Shown here piece by piece: positions 16,151-25,171 of a stretch of DNA of 64,000 nucleotides. The stretch's first letter is position 1. Each line of letters starts with the position of its first letter. Below the pieces are notes generated by a model. The model ran no database searches. It had not been told where the DNA came from and was given only the letters and a program-made list of their open reading frames with translations. The stretch is taken from the NCBI GenBank assembly GCA_045593905.1, contig JAZNXL010000015.1, positions 6,336 to 70,335 of the forward strand. Direction: 5' to 3'. The stretch comes from RGIG9041 sp045593905. Lineage in GTDB: Bacteria > Bacillota > Clostridia > Oscillospirales > QAKW01. A program made the position numbers and the translations under genes.

Positions 16151-17055
16151 TACCCAAAACTAGTTGAAATTACCTTTTTACACCCTTCGGGCGAGTAGTT
16201 CCAAAAATCGATATGGTCGCCATCAAAAAAGTAGTTAAAGCTATCGCGGATATGCTCGCCTTTAATCGTGTCGACAACGGCAAGCTTAACCTTCATTTTT
16301 TCGGGAATAATGCTTTTAATGTATACGCTTACTCTGTCGCCTGCCTCAACACCGTCGGTAATTTCGGCAAGCCCTGCAAGGTTTGGCAAAAGCTCAATAA
16401 AAATACCGTAGCTTTCAACACTGCGCACAATTCCGGGTACTGTCTGACCTGCCAAAAAGCAGGCGGCATTTTGCTCCCATGTTCCCAAAAGTTCTTTGTG
16501 TGATACGTTTATTCTTTGGTTTTCATAATCAACATCGGTAACTACCACCTTAATATCCATACCTGTTTCAAGGCGTGCCGAGGGGTGCTCAATTCGTGAG
16601 ACCGAAATACTGTCTATAGGTATTAGTGATACAATACCGCAACCTATATCGCAAAACGCACCAAACTGCTCAAGATGGGTGACTCTGGCATTAAGCACGT
16701 CACCGCTTTTTATGTTTTTGAGTATGTAGTCAAGGCACTCTTTTTGCGCCGCCGCACGCGATAAAATTGCAACGCCGTTTTCAAAGCCTGTAACCTTAAA
16801 GCAAACGGTTTTGTTAACCCTTGTTATTATGGCAACCTCTTTTACGCTGCCCTCTTTAATTCCAAGCGCCGCCTCGTTTTTTGGAATGATGGCGTCAATA
16901 TTGCCAAGCTTTAAATGCAGGTTGTGGTCGCTATCGCACATAATGCACCTTGCCTCGCAAATTTTGCCCTCGTCCATTGCCCTTTGTAAACTGCCCATAC
17001 TAAAGTTTGTTGTCTGATTTAAAAAGCCCTCGGGGCAGTATTCCTTGTTTTTCAT
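16147..17055 (-). CDS. S1-domain RNA-binding protein (RpsA-like)
   Basis: A 302-aa protein with three S1/OB-fold repeats: a weakly conserved one (about 25-95), a well-conserved one (about 108-190: SGDVLNARVTHLEQFGAFCD and IDVSHKELL-type ending), and a third (about 200-265: GQTVPGIVRSVESYGIFIEL). It probably binds mRNA or ribosomes; a shortened ribosomal S1 homologue is likely. A longer reading from 17088 is possible, but the ATG at 17055 is 8 nt behind GGAGGG. An AAAATGTA/TACATTTT inverted repeat (17070-17091) lies in the leader. Confidence 0.85.
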   Translation of the reverse strand: MKNKEYCPEGFLNQTTNFSMGSLQRAMDEGKICEARCIMCDSDHNLHLKLGNIDAIIPKNEAALGIKEGSVKEVAIITRVNKTVCFKVTGFENGVAILSRAAAQKECLDYILKNIKSGDVLNARVTHLEQFGAFCDIGCGIVSLIPIDSISVSRIEHPSARLETGMDIKVVVTDVDYENQRINVSHKELLGTWEQNAACFLAGQTVPGIVRSVESYGIFIELLPNLAGLAEITDGVEAGDRVSVYIKSIIPEKMKVKLAVVDTIKGEHIRDSFNYFFDGDHIDFWNYSPEGCKKVISTSFGY

Positions 17056-17157
17056 TTTAAACCCTCCGTAAAATGTAATGTAGTACATTTTATTGCCAGA
17101 ATTTAAAATTAATTACTCAAAAAATTTATGATTGCCCTTTTAATTTGTATATTAGTA

Positions 17158-17166
17158 TGTTATAAT
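17158..17166 (+). promoter_or_regulatory. Extended -10 promoter upstream of DUF951-prfA
   Basis: TGT-TATAAT with TATAAT at 17161-17166. No good -35 at 17 bp; the TG extension may compensate. AAGGAGAGG and the ATG at 17196 follow. Confidence 0.6.
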
Positions 17167-17195
17167 AATTTAGTTAAATTTTAAGGAGAGGTACT

Positions 17196-17390
17196 ATGGA
17201 CGTAAAAGTAGGCGACAAACTCGTTATGAAAAAGCAACACCCGTGCGGTGCCAAGCAGTTTACCGTTTTGCGTGTTGGTATGGACTTTAAAATAAAATGT
17301 GACGGCTGCGGCAGAGAGGTAATGGTGCCTCGTGTTAAGGTCGAAAAAAATATAAAAAGCATAATTTCATCAGGAGTTCAAAATGATTAA
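17196..17390 (+). CDS. DUF951 family small protein
   Basis: A 64-aa conserved Firmicute protein of unknown function. Family features are visible: VGDKLVMKKQHPCGAKQFTV, GMDFKIKCDGCGREVMVPR. Three Cys residues (HPCG, CDGC) could bind a metal. The gene has a strong AAGGAG SD. Its stop overlaps the prfA start by 8 bp, so it is co-translated with release factor 1; this hints at, but does not prove, a role linked to translation. Confidence 0.88.
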   Translation: MDVKVGDKLVMKKQHPCGAKQFTVLRVGMDFKIKCDGCGREVMVPRVKVEKNIKSIISSGVQND

Positions 17391-18456
17391 TAAAATCAAA
17401 CAAATTTATGACCACTATAACGAGGTAGGGCAAAAGCTTGCCGACCCGCAAATAATAAGCGACCAGGCGGCGTATACCAAGCTTATGCGCGAGCATAAAC
17501 ACCTAACACCAATTATCGACAAATACAACGAGTACGTATCTTTCAAAACCGCACTCGACGACAGCGCCGAGCTTTTAGAAGACCCGTCACTCGACGAAGA
17601 AATGCGCCTTTTAGCCGAAGAAGAACAAAAAGAGGCAAAAGATGCCATTGCGCGTATTACCGAGGAGCTTAAAATTCTTTTATTACCGCGCGACGAAAAC
17701 GACGACAAAAACGTTATTATCGAAATCCGCGGCGGTGCAGGCGGTGAAGAGGCGGCACTTTTTGCGGCTAATCTTTACAGAATGTATACAATGTATGCCG
17801 AAACAAAAGGCTTTAAGTATGAGGTATTAAACCTTTACGATACCGAGCTTGGCGGCATTAAAGAAATATCCTTTTCAATCAGCGGTGACGGCGCATACTC
17901 GCGCTATAAGTTTGAAAGCGGTGTTCACCGCGTTCAGCGTGTGCCTGAAACCGAAAGCGGCGGACGTATTCACACATCAACCGTAACCGTTGCGGTTCTT
18001 CCCGAAGCCGAGGATGTTGAGTTTGAAATAAGCCCCACCGACCTTCAGATTGATACCTTTCGCGCATCAGGTGCGGGCGGTCAGCACGTAAACAAAACCG
18101 AGAGTGCTATCCGTATAACCCACCTTCCTACAGGTCTTGTGGTTGAGTGCCAAGACGAGCGCTCACAGCACAAAAACAAAGACCGCGCGCTTAAAATATT
18201 GCGTTCGCGACTTGTTGAAGCCGAGCGCGAAAAACAAAACGCCGAAATTGCGAGTGAACGTAAGCTGCAGGTAGGTACAGGTGACCGCAGTGAGCGTATC
18301 CGTACCTATAACTACCCACAGGGCAGAGTAACCGACCACAGAATCGGTCTTACCCTTTACAAACTCGAGCAAATTTTAAACGGCGCTCTTGACGAGGTTA
18401 TTGACGCACTCATAACCGAGGACCAAGCCGAAAAACTCAAAAGCTCACAGGAGTAA
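17383..18456 (+). CDS. prfA: Peptide chain release factor 1
   Basis: Recognises UAA/UAG and triggers peptidyl-tRNA hydrolysis. The 357 aa have the catalytic GGQ in FRASGAGGQHVNKTESAIR (about residue 230), the codon-recognition region around GVHRVQRVPETES, and the C-terminal QGRVTDHRIGLTLY. The length is typical. SD AGGAG sits within the end of the DUF951 gene. prmC, the methylase for the GGQ Gln that often follows, is absent here. Confidence 0.97.
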   Translation: MINKIKQIYDHYNEVGQKLADPQIISDQAAYTKLMREHKHLTPIIDKYNEYVSFKTALDDSAELLEDPSLDEEMRLLAEEEQKEAKDAIARITEELKILLLPRDENDDKNVIIEIRGGAGGEEAALFAANLYRMYTMYAETKGFKYEVLNLYDTELGGIKEISFSISGDGAYSRYKFESGVHRVQRVPETESGGRIHTSTVTVAVLPEAEDVEFEISPTDLQIDTFRASGAGGQHVNKTESAIRITHLPTGLVVECQDERSQHKNKDRALKILRSRLVEAEREKQNAEIASERKLQVGTGDRSERIRTYNYPQGRVTDHRIGLTLYKLEQILNGALDEVIDALITEDQAEKLKSSQE

Positions 18457-18457
18457 A

Positions 18458-20065
18458 ATGACAACCTTAACCGATAAAATACAACAGGATAATATCAACC
18501 TTGGTACATTGCAAAAATATGCCGATATTATAAATGCCGGTCAGCTTGTTGCGTTTCCTACCGAAACAGTTTACGGACTCGGCGCAAACGCGCTTGACAG
18601 CGAGGCGGTTAAAAAAATCTTTGCGGTTAAAAACCGCCCTGCCAACAACCCGCTTATTGTGCATATAAGCGACGTGTCAATGCTTAAGGACATTGTTTCA
18701 AATGTCCCTGATTTTGTGCTACCACTTTTAAAGGCGTTTTGGCCGGGTGCACTCACTGTTATATTTAAAAAATCGGATATAATTCCTGACGTTGTTACAG
18801 CAGGCGGCGATACCGTTGCAGTCCGCTGCCCGTCCCACCCCATCGCAAACGCACTTATAAAGCTTTCGGGTGTGCCTATTGTTGCGCCCAGCGCCAACCT
18901 TTCAACCAAGCCGTCACCCACCGAGTACCAGCACGTTAAAACCGACCTGTTTGGTAAAGTCAGCGGTATTATCGACGGCGGAAGCTGTGATATTGGTATT
19001 GAAAGCACAGTCGTTATGCCAAACACCGACGGCAGCCTTACAGTTTTACGCCCCGGCGCAATAACACCCAAAATGCTTGAGCAAAAAGGCTACAAGGTAA
19101 CAGTTGATAAAAATGTTCTTGAGCCTGTAAAAAACAATACTAAAGTCGCATCCCCCGGTATGCTCTACCGCCACTACGCGCCAAAAGCACCAATGGAGCT
19201 TGTGCGCGGAAACGACGCGGTAAATTATATTAATTCAAAATTAAAACAGTACAAAAACCCCGCAGTTTTGTGCTTTTATAACGAAAAATCGCTGTTTGAT
19301 GCGCTTTGTATCGAGTACGGCGACCCGAAAAATCCGCTCACTCTTTCGCATAATCTTTTTGCAGCTTTAAGAGAGTTTGATGAAAAAGAAGTAGACTACA
19401 TATTCGCACGCGTAATTGAACCCGAAGGCGTTGGACTTGGCATATACAACCGTATGCTTCGCGCCGCATCGTTTAACGTAACCTTTGCAAACAAAAAAAC
19501 AGTTGTAGGCGTTACAGGCTATAGCGGCAGCGGTAAAACCACCGTTTGCGGCTATCTTTCAAATAACGGTTTTTGCCATATAAATACTGACAAGCTTGTG
19601 CACGAGCGCGTGTATACCGACCCCGAGGTTTTAAAAAACCTTGTGTCGCTTTTTGGCGGCGACGTTGTAAAAGACGGCGAGGTTGACCGCAAGGCGCTCG
19701 GTAATATTGTTTTTTCTGATAAAACCGCCTATAATTCGCTTGTTACAATGCTCACTTCGTATATTGTAACCGCTGTTAAAAAGGCAGTTGATTTGAGCGA
19801 TGGCGAATTTGTGTGCGTTGATGCACCGCAGCTATTCCAATATCGGCTCGAGTCAATTTGTGATTATACGCTCGGTGTTATAAGCGATAACGCGCTCAAA
19901 AACATTATAGAGCGGGACGGCATTGACATTGACAGCGCAAAAAAACGGCTTAACAACCAAAACGGCAATCAGTTTTTTATTGAAAACTGCGATTTTGTAA
20001 TAAACAATAACGGTAGTTTACAACAGCTCTTTGAGGCTGTAGACAACATTATTAAGAGGATATAA
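18458..20065 (+). CDS. Fusion: threonylcarbamoyl-AMP synthase (Sua5/YwlC) + dephospho-CoA kinase-like domain
   Basis: Two enzymes in one 535-aa chain. Residues 1-~340 are a full Sua5: the YrdC domain with KNRPANNPLIVHI, FWPGALTVIF, RCPSHP and SANLSTKPSPT, then the Sua5 C-terminal domain after SPGMLYRHYAPKAP. It makes L-threonylcarbamoyl-AMP for the t6A37 tRNA modification. Residues ~347-535 resemble CoaE, the last step of CoA synthesis: P-loop GYSGSGKTT (354-362), NTDKLVHE in place of the usual DAD motif, DGEVDRKAL, and VDAPQLF in place of PLLFE. The kinase half is diverged. Sua5 and CoaE are separate proteins in most bacteria. The start follows prfA by 1 bp. Confidence 0.87.
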   Translation: MTTLTDKIQQDNINLGTLQKYADIINAGQLVAFPTETVYGLGANALDSEAVKKIFAVKNRPANNPLIVHISDVSMLKDIVSNVPDFVLPLLKAFWPGALTVIFKKSDIIPDVVTAGGDTVAVRCPSHPIANALIKLSGVPIVAPSANLSTKPSPTEYQHVKTDLFGKVSGIIDGGSCDIGIESTVVMPNTDGSLTVLRPGAITPKMLEQKGYKVTVDKNVLEPVKNNTKVASPGMLYRHYAPKAPMELVRGNDAVNYINSKLKQYKNPAVLCFYNEKSLFDALCIEYGDPKNPLTLSHNLFAALREFDEKEVDYIFARVIEPEGVGLGIYNRMLRAASFNVTFANKKTVVGVTGYSGSGKTTVCGYLSNNGFCHINTDKLVHERVYTDPEVLKNLVSLFGGDVVKDGEVDRKALGNIVFSDKTAYNSLVTMLTSYIVTAVKKAVDLSDGEFVCVDAPQLFQYRLESICDYTLGVISDNALKNIIERDGIDIDSAKKRLNNQNGNQFFIENCDFVINNNGSLQQLFEAVDNIIKRI

Positions 20066-20068
20066 TAT

Positions 20069-20602
20069 TTGAAAAAACGACTGATAATAACAATATTTGC
20101 CGCCTTGGTATTGATTGCTTTGGTGCTCTGGTCGCTTTACTATTTGTTTCCGCAAAAGTATAGTGAACAGGTAACCGAGTACTCAAATCAGTACGGCATT
20201 GATAAAACCCTTGTTTACGCAATAATCAAGTGCGAGAGCAACTTTAATGCCAACGCAATGTCAAGCGCAAACGCACAGGGACTTATGCAGCTGACGCCCG
20301 ATACGTTTTCGTGGGCGTATTCAAAACAACATAACAAACAACCCGAGAGCATAATGCTGTTTGATGCAAAAACAAATATCTGCTACGGTTGTGCAACCTA
20401 TTCAATGCTCAAAGCAGAGTTTAAAGACGATACAGTAGCGCTTGCCGCCTATAACGCAGGCAGGTCGCGTGTTAAATCGTGGCTTTCAAACCCTCAATAC
20501 TCAAAAGACGGAAAAACCCTTTGCGATATTCCGTATCCCGAAACCAAAACTTATGTTAAAAAAGTTTTGAACACACAAAAAATTTATAAATTTTTATATT
20601 AA
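20069..20602 (+). CDS. Membrane-anchored lytic transglycosylase, SLT domain
   Basis: Cuts peptidoglycan glycan strands, releasing anhydromuropeptides. The 177 aa have one N-terminal membrane segment (about 5-30) and an SLT fold on the outside: catalytic Glu in IIKCESNFN (about E54), AQGLMQLTPDTFSW, CYGCATYSML and ALAAYNAGRSRVKSWL. The start codon is TTG at 20069, about 9 nt behind AGAGGA. It lies 3 bp after the Sua5-CoaE gene, so it is co-transcribed. Confidence 0.92.
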   Translation: MKKRLIITIFAALVLIALVLWSLYYLFPQKYSEQVTEYSNQYGIDKTLVYAIIKCESNFNANAMSSANAQGLMQLTPDTFSWAYSKQHNKQPESIMLFDAKTNICYGCATYSMLKAEFKDDTVALAAYNAGRSRVKSWLSNPQYSKDGKTLCDIPYPETKTYVKKVLNTQKIYKFLY

Positions 20603-20618
20603 AGGTGGGTAAAAAGTT

Positions 20619-21965
20619 ATGTCAAACGAACTTATTTACAAAAAACAAAACATCTTTGAAAAGGTGGAAAACACTACCGCTATTTTTGAAAAGTGCGAAG
20701 GTTATATCGACTTTTTAAATAGCTGTAAAACCGAGCGCGCATGCGTTAAGTATTTTGAAAAACGCGCTATCGAAAACGGCTTTAAAAAGCTTGATTTTTC
20801 TAAGCCTTTAAAAGCGGGCGACAAGTTTTATGCAATAAACCGCAACAAGTCTATCTTTGTTGGTATTATGGGCGAAGATATTGAAAACCGCGGTATACAT
20901 ATTTCGGCGGCACACATCGACGCACCGCGCCTCGATTTAAAACCGCAACCTGTTTACGAAGACGAGGGCATTGCGCTTTTAAAAACACACTACTACGGCG
21001 GTATTAAAAAATATCAATGGACTGCAATTCCGCTTGCAATGGAGGGTGTTGCAATAACGACCAAGGGTGAAACTGTTGATTTTTGTGATAACGACTATAC
21101 ATTTTGCATAACCGACCTTTTACCCCACCTTGCAAAAGACCAAAGCACAAAAACTCTTGGCGAGGCTATCGAGGGTGAGGGCCTTCGTATCGTTTGCGGC
21201 TCAATTCCGTCTAAGGACGATACCGACAACAAAGTAAAAATGACTGTTCTTAAAATACTCAACGAAAAATACGGCATTACCGAGCGCGACTTAATTTCGG
21301 CCGAGATTTCGTTTGTGCCAAAGTTCGAGGCTCAGAGCATCGGCTTTGACAAGAGTATGGTTGGCGCTTACGGTCACGACGATAGAATTTGCGCGTGGAC
21401 TGCGTTTGAAGCGCTTGTTGATGCACAAAAAACAAACCGCAGCGTACTTGTTGCACTTGTTGATAAAGAAGAAATCGGCTCTGACGGTGTAACAGGTATT
21501 AAGAGCGAGTTTTTTGAAATGGTACTCGAAAAAATGTGCGAGGGCGTAAACGTTCGCTTTGCACTTTACAATAGTAAATGCCTGTCGGCTGACGTAAACG
21601 CGGCGTTTGACCCGCTTTATCCTTCGGTACTTGATAAGCAAAACGCATCAATCATGGGCTGCGGACCTACCGTTACCAAGTACACGGGTGCACGCGGTAA
21701 GTCATCAACATCAGATGCCAACGCCGAAACAATGGCATACTTTACCAACCTTTTTGATAAAAACGGCGTTATCTGGCAATCGGGTCTTTTGGGCAAGGTT
21801 GACCAGGGCGGTGGCGGAACTGTTGCAAAATACGTTGCAAACCGCAATATTGACACACTCGATATAGGTGTTGGTCTTTTGTCTATGCACGCACCCTACG
21901 AGCTTGCATCAAAGGCTGATATTTACGAAACATACCGCGCATTCAAAGCATTTATGGAGGACTAA
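20619..21965 (+). CDS. M18 family zinc aminopeptidase
   Basis: Cytoplasmic aminopeptidase releasing N-terminal residues, often acidic ones. The 448 aa include the metal-site motifs: SAAHIDAPRLDLKP, LVDKEEIGSDG (catalytic and metal Glu), GARGKSSTSDANAET, and LLSMHAPYELASKADIYET with the terminal His ligand. The length suits the ApeA/type-1 group. The SD AAAGGTGG precedes the ATG. It lies 16 bp after the transglycosylase and 3 bp before the DUF1015 fusion. Confidence 0.93.
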   Translation: MSNELIYKKQNIFEKVENTTAIFEKCEGYIDFLNSCKTERACVKYFEKRAIENGFKKLDFSKPLKAGDKFYAINRNKSIFVGIMGEDIENRGIHISAAHIDAPRLDLKPQPVYEDEGIALLKTHYYGGIKKYQWTAIPLAMEGVAITTKGETVDFCDNDYTFCITDLLPHLAKDQSTKTLGEAIEGEGLRIVCGSIPSKDDTDNKVKMTVLKILNEKYGITERDLISAEISFVPKFEAQSIGFDKSMVGAYGHDDRICAWTAFEALVDAQKTNRSVLVALVDKEEIGSDGVTGIKSEFFEMVLEKMCEGVNVRFALYNSKCLSADVNAAFDPLYPSVLDKQNASIMGCGPTVTKYTGARGKSSTSDANAETMAYFTNLFDKNGVIWQSGLLGKVDQGGGGTVAKYVANRNIDTLDIGVGLLSMHAPYELASKADIYETYRAFKAFMED

Positions 21966-21968
21966 GCA

Positions 21969-24350
21969 ATGGCTAATAAATGCGGATTTACCTATACCGA
22001 CCTTATGCTTCCGTCTTTTAGCAAAGACGCCGAAGCTATGAAAAAATGGGCTTGCGTTGCCTGTGACCAGTACACAAGCGAGCCTGAGTATTGGAACGAG
22101 GTTGAAGCGCTTGTGGGTGATGCGCCCTCAACTCTAAAGCTTATGCTTCCCGAAATTTATCTTGATAAAACCGAAAAGCGTTCGCCTGAAATCACAAAAA
22201 CAATGAGCGACTATATAAGCTCAGGTGTATTAAAAACTCAGCGTCAGCGTCTTATATATGTAAAAAGAACGCTTGCAAACGGTAAGGTGCGCCGCGGACT
22301 TGTAGGTGCAATCGACCTTGAGGTATACGACTATTCCAACGGTACAACCGCACTTTGCAGACCTACCGAAATGACTGTTACCTCGCGTCTTCCCGCGCGT
22401 GTTGAAATACGCAAAAACGCGACTGTTGAGTTACCGCATATTATGATGCTTATCGATGATAAAGAAAAAACAGTAATTGAGGGACTTGATTCGTACACGG
22501 CGCTTTGCGAAAAGGTTTACGATTTTGACCTTATGCAAGGCGGCGGACATATCGAAGGCTACTCAATAATTACCGAGTATTCGCGCACTATCCTTGACCT
22601 TATTGACCAGCTTTGTGAGAAGCCAAGAGCTGAGCATCCTTTGATTTATGCAGTGGGCGACGGCAACCACTCGCTTGCCGCCGCAAAGCTTTATTACGAG
22701 CAATTAAAGGCAGAGCTTGGCGACAAAGCCAAAAATCACCCCGCACGCTATGCTCTTGTTGAGCTTGTTAATCTTTATGACGAGGCGCTTGAGTTTGAGC
22801 CTATCCACCGCGTTTTCTTTGGCGCAGATGTAAACAAGATTATGCAAAAAATGAGCGACTACTGCGGTCTTGTAAAAGGCAAGGCGCAAGGTCAAACGTT
22901 TGACGTTTGTATAGGTGACACGATACAAACCTATACCTTTACCAAGCCAAATTGCGCGCTCACAGTTGGCACAATTCAAAATTTTCTCGACCAATACGAA
23001 AAGACTTATGGCGGTCATACCGATTATATCCACGGCGATGACGTGGTTAAAAAACTCTGCGCCGAGGGCGCTGACCGTGTAGGTTTTATCGTTGACGGTA
23101 TCGAAAAAGACAACTTTTTCGAGGTTATAAAAAAAGACGGAGTATTGCCGCGCAAAACCTTTTCTATGGGTCACGCCTGCGATAAGCGCTTTTATATTGA
23201 ATGCCGCAGCATTGTGGCTCCCAAAGAAAAATTAAAAAAAGTGGGTAAACAGGTGGCTTTTCTTGAAACCTCACCTCAAAACGCACGTAACGGAGAAGGT
23301 ACTTTTGTACGTCTTAAAGACGGCAGAATTATGTACGCTTACACCTACTATATCGGCAGTAATTTTGCCGATGACGGTCATGCCGATATCTATGCAATTT
23401 ATTCGAAAGACGAGGGCGAAAGCTGGACTGAGCCCGAACTTTTACTTGCTCACGATGAGACGGCGCAAAACTATATGTCGCCTTCGATTATTCGTATGCC
23501 CGACGGCAATCTCGGTATGATATTTGACCGAAAAGAGCGAATTGCAACATCTACCGACTGTATCGTGTATTTTACATCGTCTTGCGACGAGGGTAAAACC
23601 TGGAGCAAGCCGATATCCTGCTGCGGTGACAGACACGATTACACCGGCGCAGTTAACGATACTATTGTTTGTCTCAAAAGCGGCAGACTTATGGTAGCAC
23701 TTGCAGGAAATCATCCCGATTATAAACCCGATGACGTAAACGGTAACGTTATATATTTTAAATATTCAGATGACTGCGGTAAAACGTGGAAGCGTATGCA
23801 AAACGTAGTGAGTTCGCCATATACAGACCGCTCAGGTTTGGTAGAACCCGGTATTTACGAGTACCAAGACGGCAAACTATGGATGTATTGCCGTACAACC
23901 TACGGCTTTCAGTATGAATCGTTTTCTGAAGACGGAGGTGTTAGTTGGTCACCTGCCGTGCCCAGCTTTAACTTTACATCGCCCGACTCGCCCATGCGTG
24001 TAAAAAGGATAGGGGAGCTTACTGTGGCGGTATATAATCCGCAGCCTTATTATCCTACGCGTCTTGACCTGTCGTCTAGCGGAACACCCCGACGTACACC
24101 GCTTGTAATGGCAGTAAGCCGCAACGACGGCAAATCGTTTGATGCAACCGGTAAATCATACAATAGCTTTGGTCTTGCAGATTTTCAAGATAGTCTTTAC
24201 ACTCTCGAAAATGACCCTGAAAACGCGTTTTGCTATCCTGCAATAATCGGCGTTAAAGACGGCATATTGATTGCATACTACCACTCAAACAATTCAGGTC
24301 ACACACTCGACTCGGCAAAAATAATCAAAGTTTCATATGACGAAATATAG
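21969..24350 (+). CDS. Fusion: DUF1015 domain + sialidase-like BNR/Asp-box domain
   Basis: A 793-aa protein with two complete modules. Residues 1-~415 are a full DUF1015 protein (TEMTVTSRLPARVEIRKNA, AVGDGNHSLAAAKLYYE, FSMGHACDKRFYIECRSI at its usual end), function unknown. Residues ~425-793 are a six-bladed-propeller, sialidase-type domain with five Asp boxes: SKDEGESW (479), SCDEGKTW (538), SDDCGKTW (600), SEDGGVSW (653) and the weaker SRNDGKSF (717). No signal peptide, so the sialidase-like half would be cytoplasmic. Its sugar specificity is unknown. The next two genes, an aldolase and an oxidoreductase, suggest sugar-acid catabolism. Confidence 0.82.
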   Translation: MANKCGFTYTDLMLPSFSKDAEAMKKWACVACDQYTSEPEYWNEVEALVGDAPSTLKLMLPEIYLDKTEKRSPEITKTMSDYISSGVLKTQRQRLIYVKRTLANGKVRRGLVGAIDLEVYDYSNGTTALCRPTEMTVTSRLPARVEIRKNATVELPHIMMLIDDKEKTVIEGLDSYTALCEKVYDFDLMQGGGHIEGYSIITEYSRTILDLIDQLCEKPRAEHPLIYAVGDGNHSLAAAKLYYEQLKAELGDKAKNHPARYALVELVNLYDEALEFEPIHRVFFGADVNKIMQKMSDYCGLVKGKAQGQTFDVCIGDTIQTYTFTKPNCALTVGTIQNFLDQYEKTYGGHTDYIHGDDVVKKLCAEGADRVGFIVDGIEKDNFFEVIKKDGVLPRKTFSMGHACDKRFYIECRSIVAPKEKLKKVGKQVAFLETSPQNARNGEGTFVRLKDGRIMYAYTYYIGSNFADDGHADIYAIYSKDEGESWTEPELLLAHDETAQNYMSPSIIRMPDGNLGMIFDRKERIATSTDCIVYFTSSCDEGKTWSKPISCCGDRHDYTGAVNDTIVCLKSGRLMVALAGNHPDYKPDDVNGNVIYFKYSDDCGKTWKRMQNVVSSPYTDRSGLVEPGIYEYQDGKLWMYCRTTYGFQYESFSEDGGVSWSPAVPSFNFTSPDSPMRVKRIGELTVAVYNPQPYYPTRLDLSSSGTPRRTPLVMAVSRNDGKSFDATGKSYNSFGLADFQDSLYTLENDPENAFCYPAIIGVKDGILIAYYHSNNSGHTLDSAKIIKVSYDEI

Positions 24351-24373
24351 AATTTTTAAAGGGGGAAATTATT

Positions 24374-25159
24374 ATGCTTCATATGAGAGAAAGCCGTGTA
24401 TTACGCAAAATGCGTAGCGGCAAGGTTGCAACCTGTACCAAGCTTAATTTATCCGACCCGAGAGCTGCCGAAATTGCATCACTTTGCGGTTTTGACTGCA
24501 TTTGGGTTGACCTTGAGCATGTGCCGAATAGTATGGCATCAGTTGAGGATGCTGTTCGCGCGGCAAAGGCTTATGATGTTGACGTCCTTACCCGTGTTTC
24601 AAAGGGCTGCTACAGTGATATTTGCCGTCCGCTTGAGGCAGACTCGGCAGGTGTTATGGTACCGCATCTTATGAGCCTTGAAGAAGCAAAACAAATTGTT
24701 TACTACACAAAATTCCACCCCATTGGCCGCCGCCCTATAGATGGCGGTAATGCCGATGGTAAATACTGCCTTGTTAATACACCTGAATACATAACCGAGG
24801 CAAACAGTGAGCGCTTTACAGTTGTTCAGATTGAAGACCCCGAGCCACTTGCCGAGCTTGAAGAAATTTGTGCACTGCCGGGCATTGATATGATTTTCTT
24901 TGGTCCTGCCGACTTTTCACAAGGTATTGGCAGCCCGCTTGGTGGCAACCCCGAGGTCGATAGAGTTCGCGCGCTTGTTGCAAAAACAGCGAGAAAACAC
25001 GGTAAATTTGCAGGTACTGTTGGCAGCGCTGATAACTTTGACCAACTTGTAAAACTTGGCTACACCTTTATCTCAACAGGCGCCGACGTGGTTGCGCTGT
25101 GGCAATATTTTGGGGATATTGCCAAAAAGGTAGAGGGTAGAGATATAGCTGATTTATAG
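24374..25159 (+). CDS. HpcH/HpaI family class II aldolase
   Basis: A 261-aa metal-dependent aldolase likely to split a 2-keto-3-deoxy sugar acid into pyruvate and an aldehyde. Motifs: CGFDCIWVDLEHVPNS, the Arg in VLTRVSKG, GVMVPHLMSLEEA, IGRRPIDGG, the metal-site VVQIEDPEPLAELEEI, and DMIFFGPADFSQGIG. The SD is a strong AAAGGGGGAAA. It lies between the sialidase-like fusion and a Gfo/Idh oxidoreductase with short gaps (23 and 12 bp), so the three probably form one catabolic cassette. The exact substrate is not known. Confidence 0.88.
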   Translation: MLHMRESRVLRKMRSGKVATCTKLNLSDPRAAEIASLCGFDCIWVDLEHVPNSMASVEDAVRAAKAYDVDVLTRVSKGCYSDICRPLEADSAGVMVPHLMSLEEAKQIVYYTKFHPIGRRPIDGGNADGKYCLVNTPEYITEANSERFTVVQIEDPEPLAELEEICALPGIDMIFFGPADFSQGIGSPLGGNPEVDRVRALVAKTARKHGKFAGTVGSADNFDQLVKLGYTFISTGADVVALWQYFGDIAKKVEGRDIADL

Positions 25160-25171
25160 GGGGAGTATATT

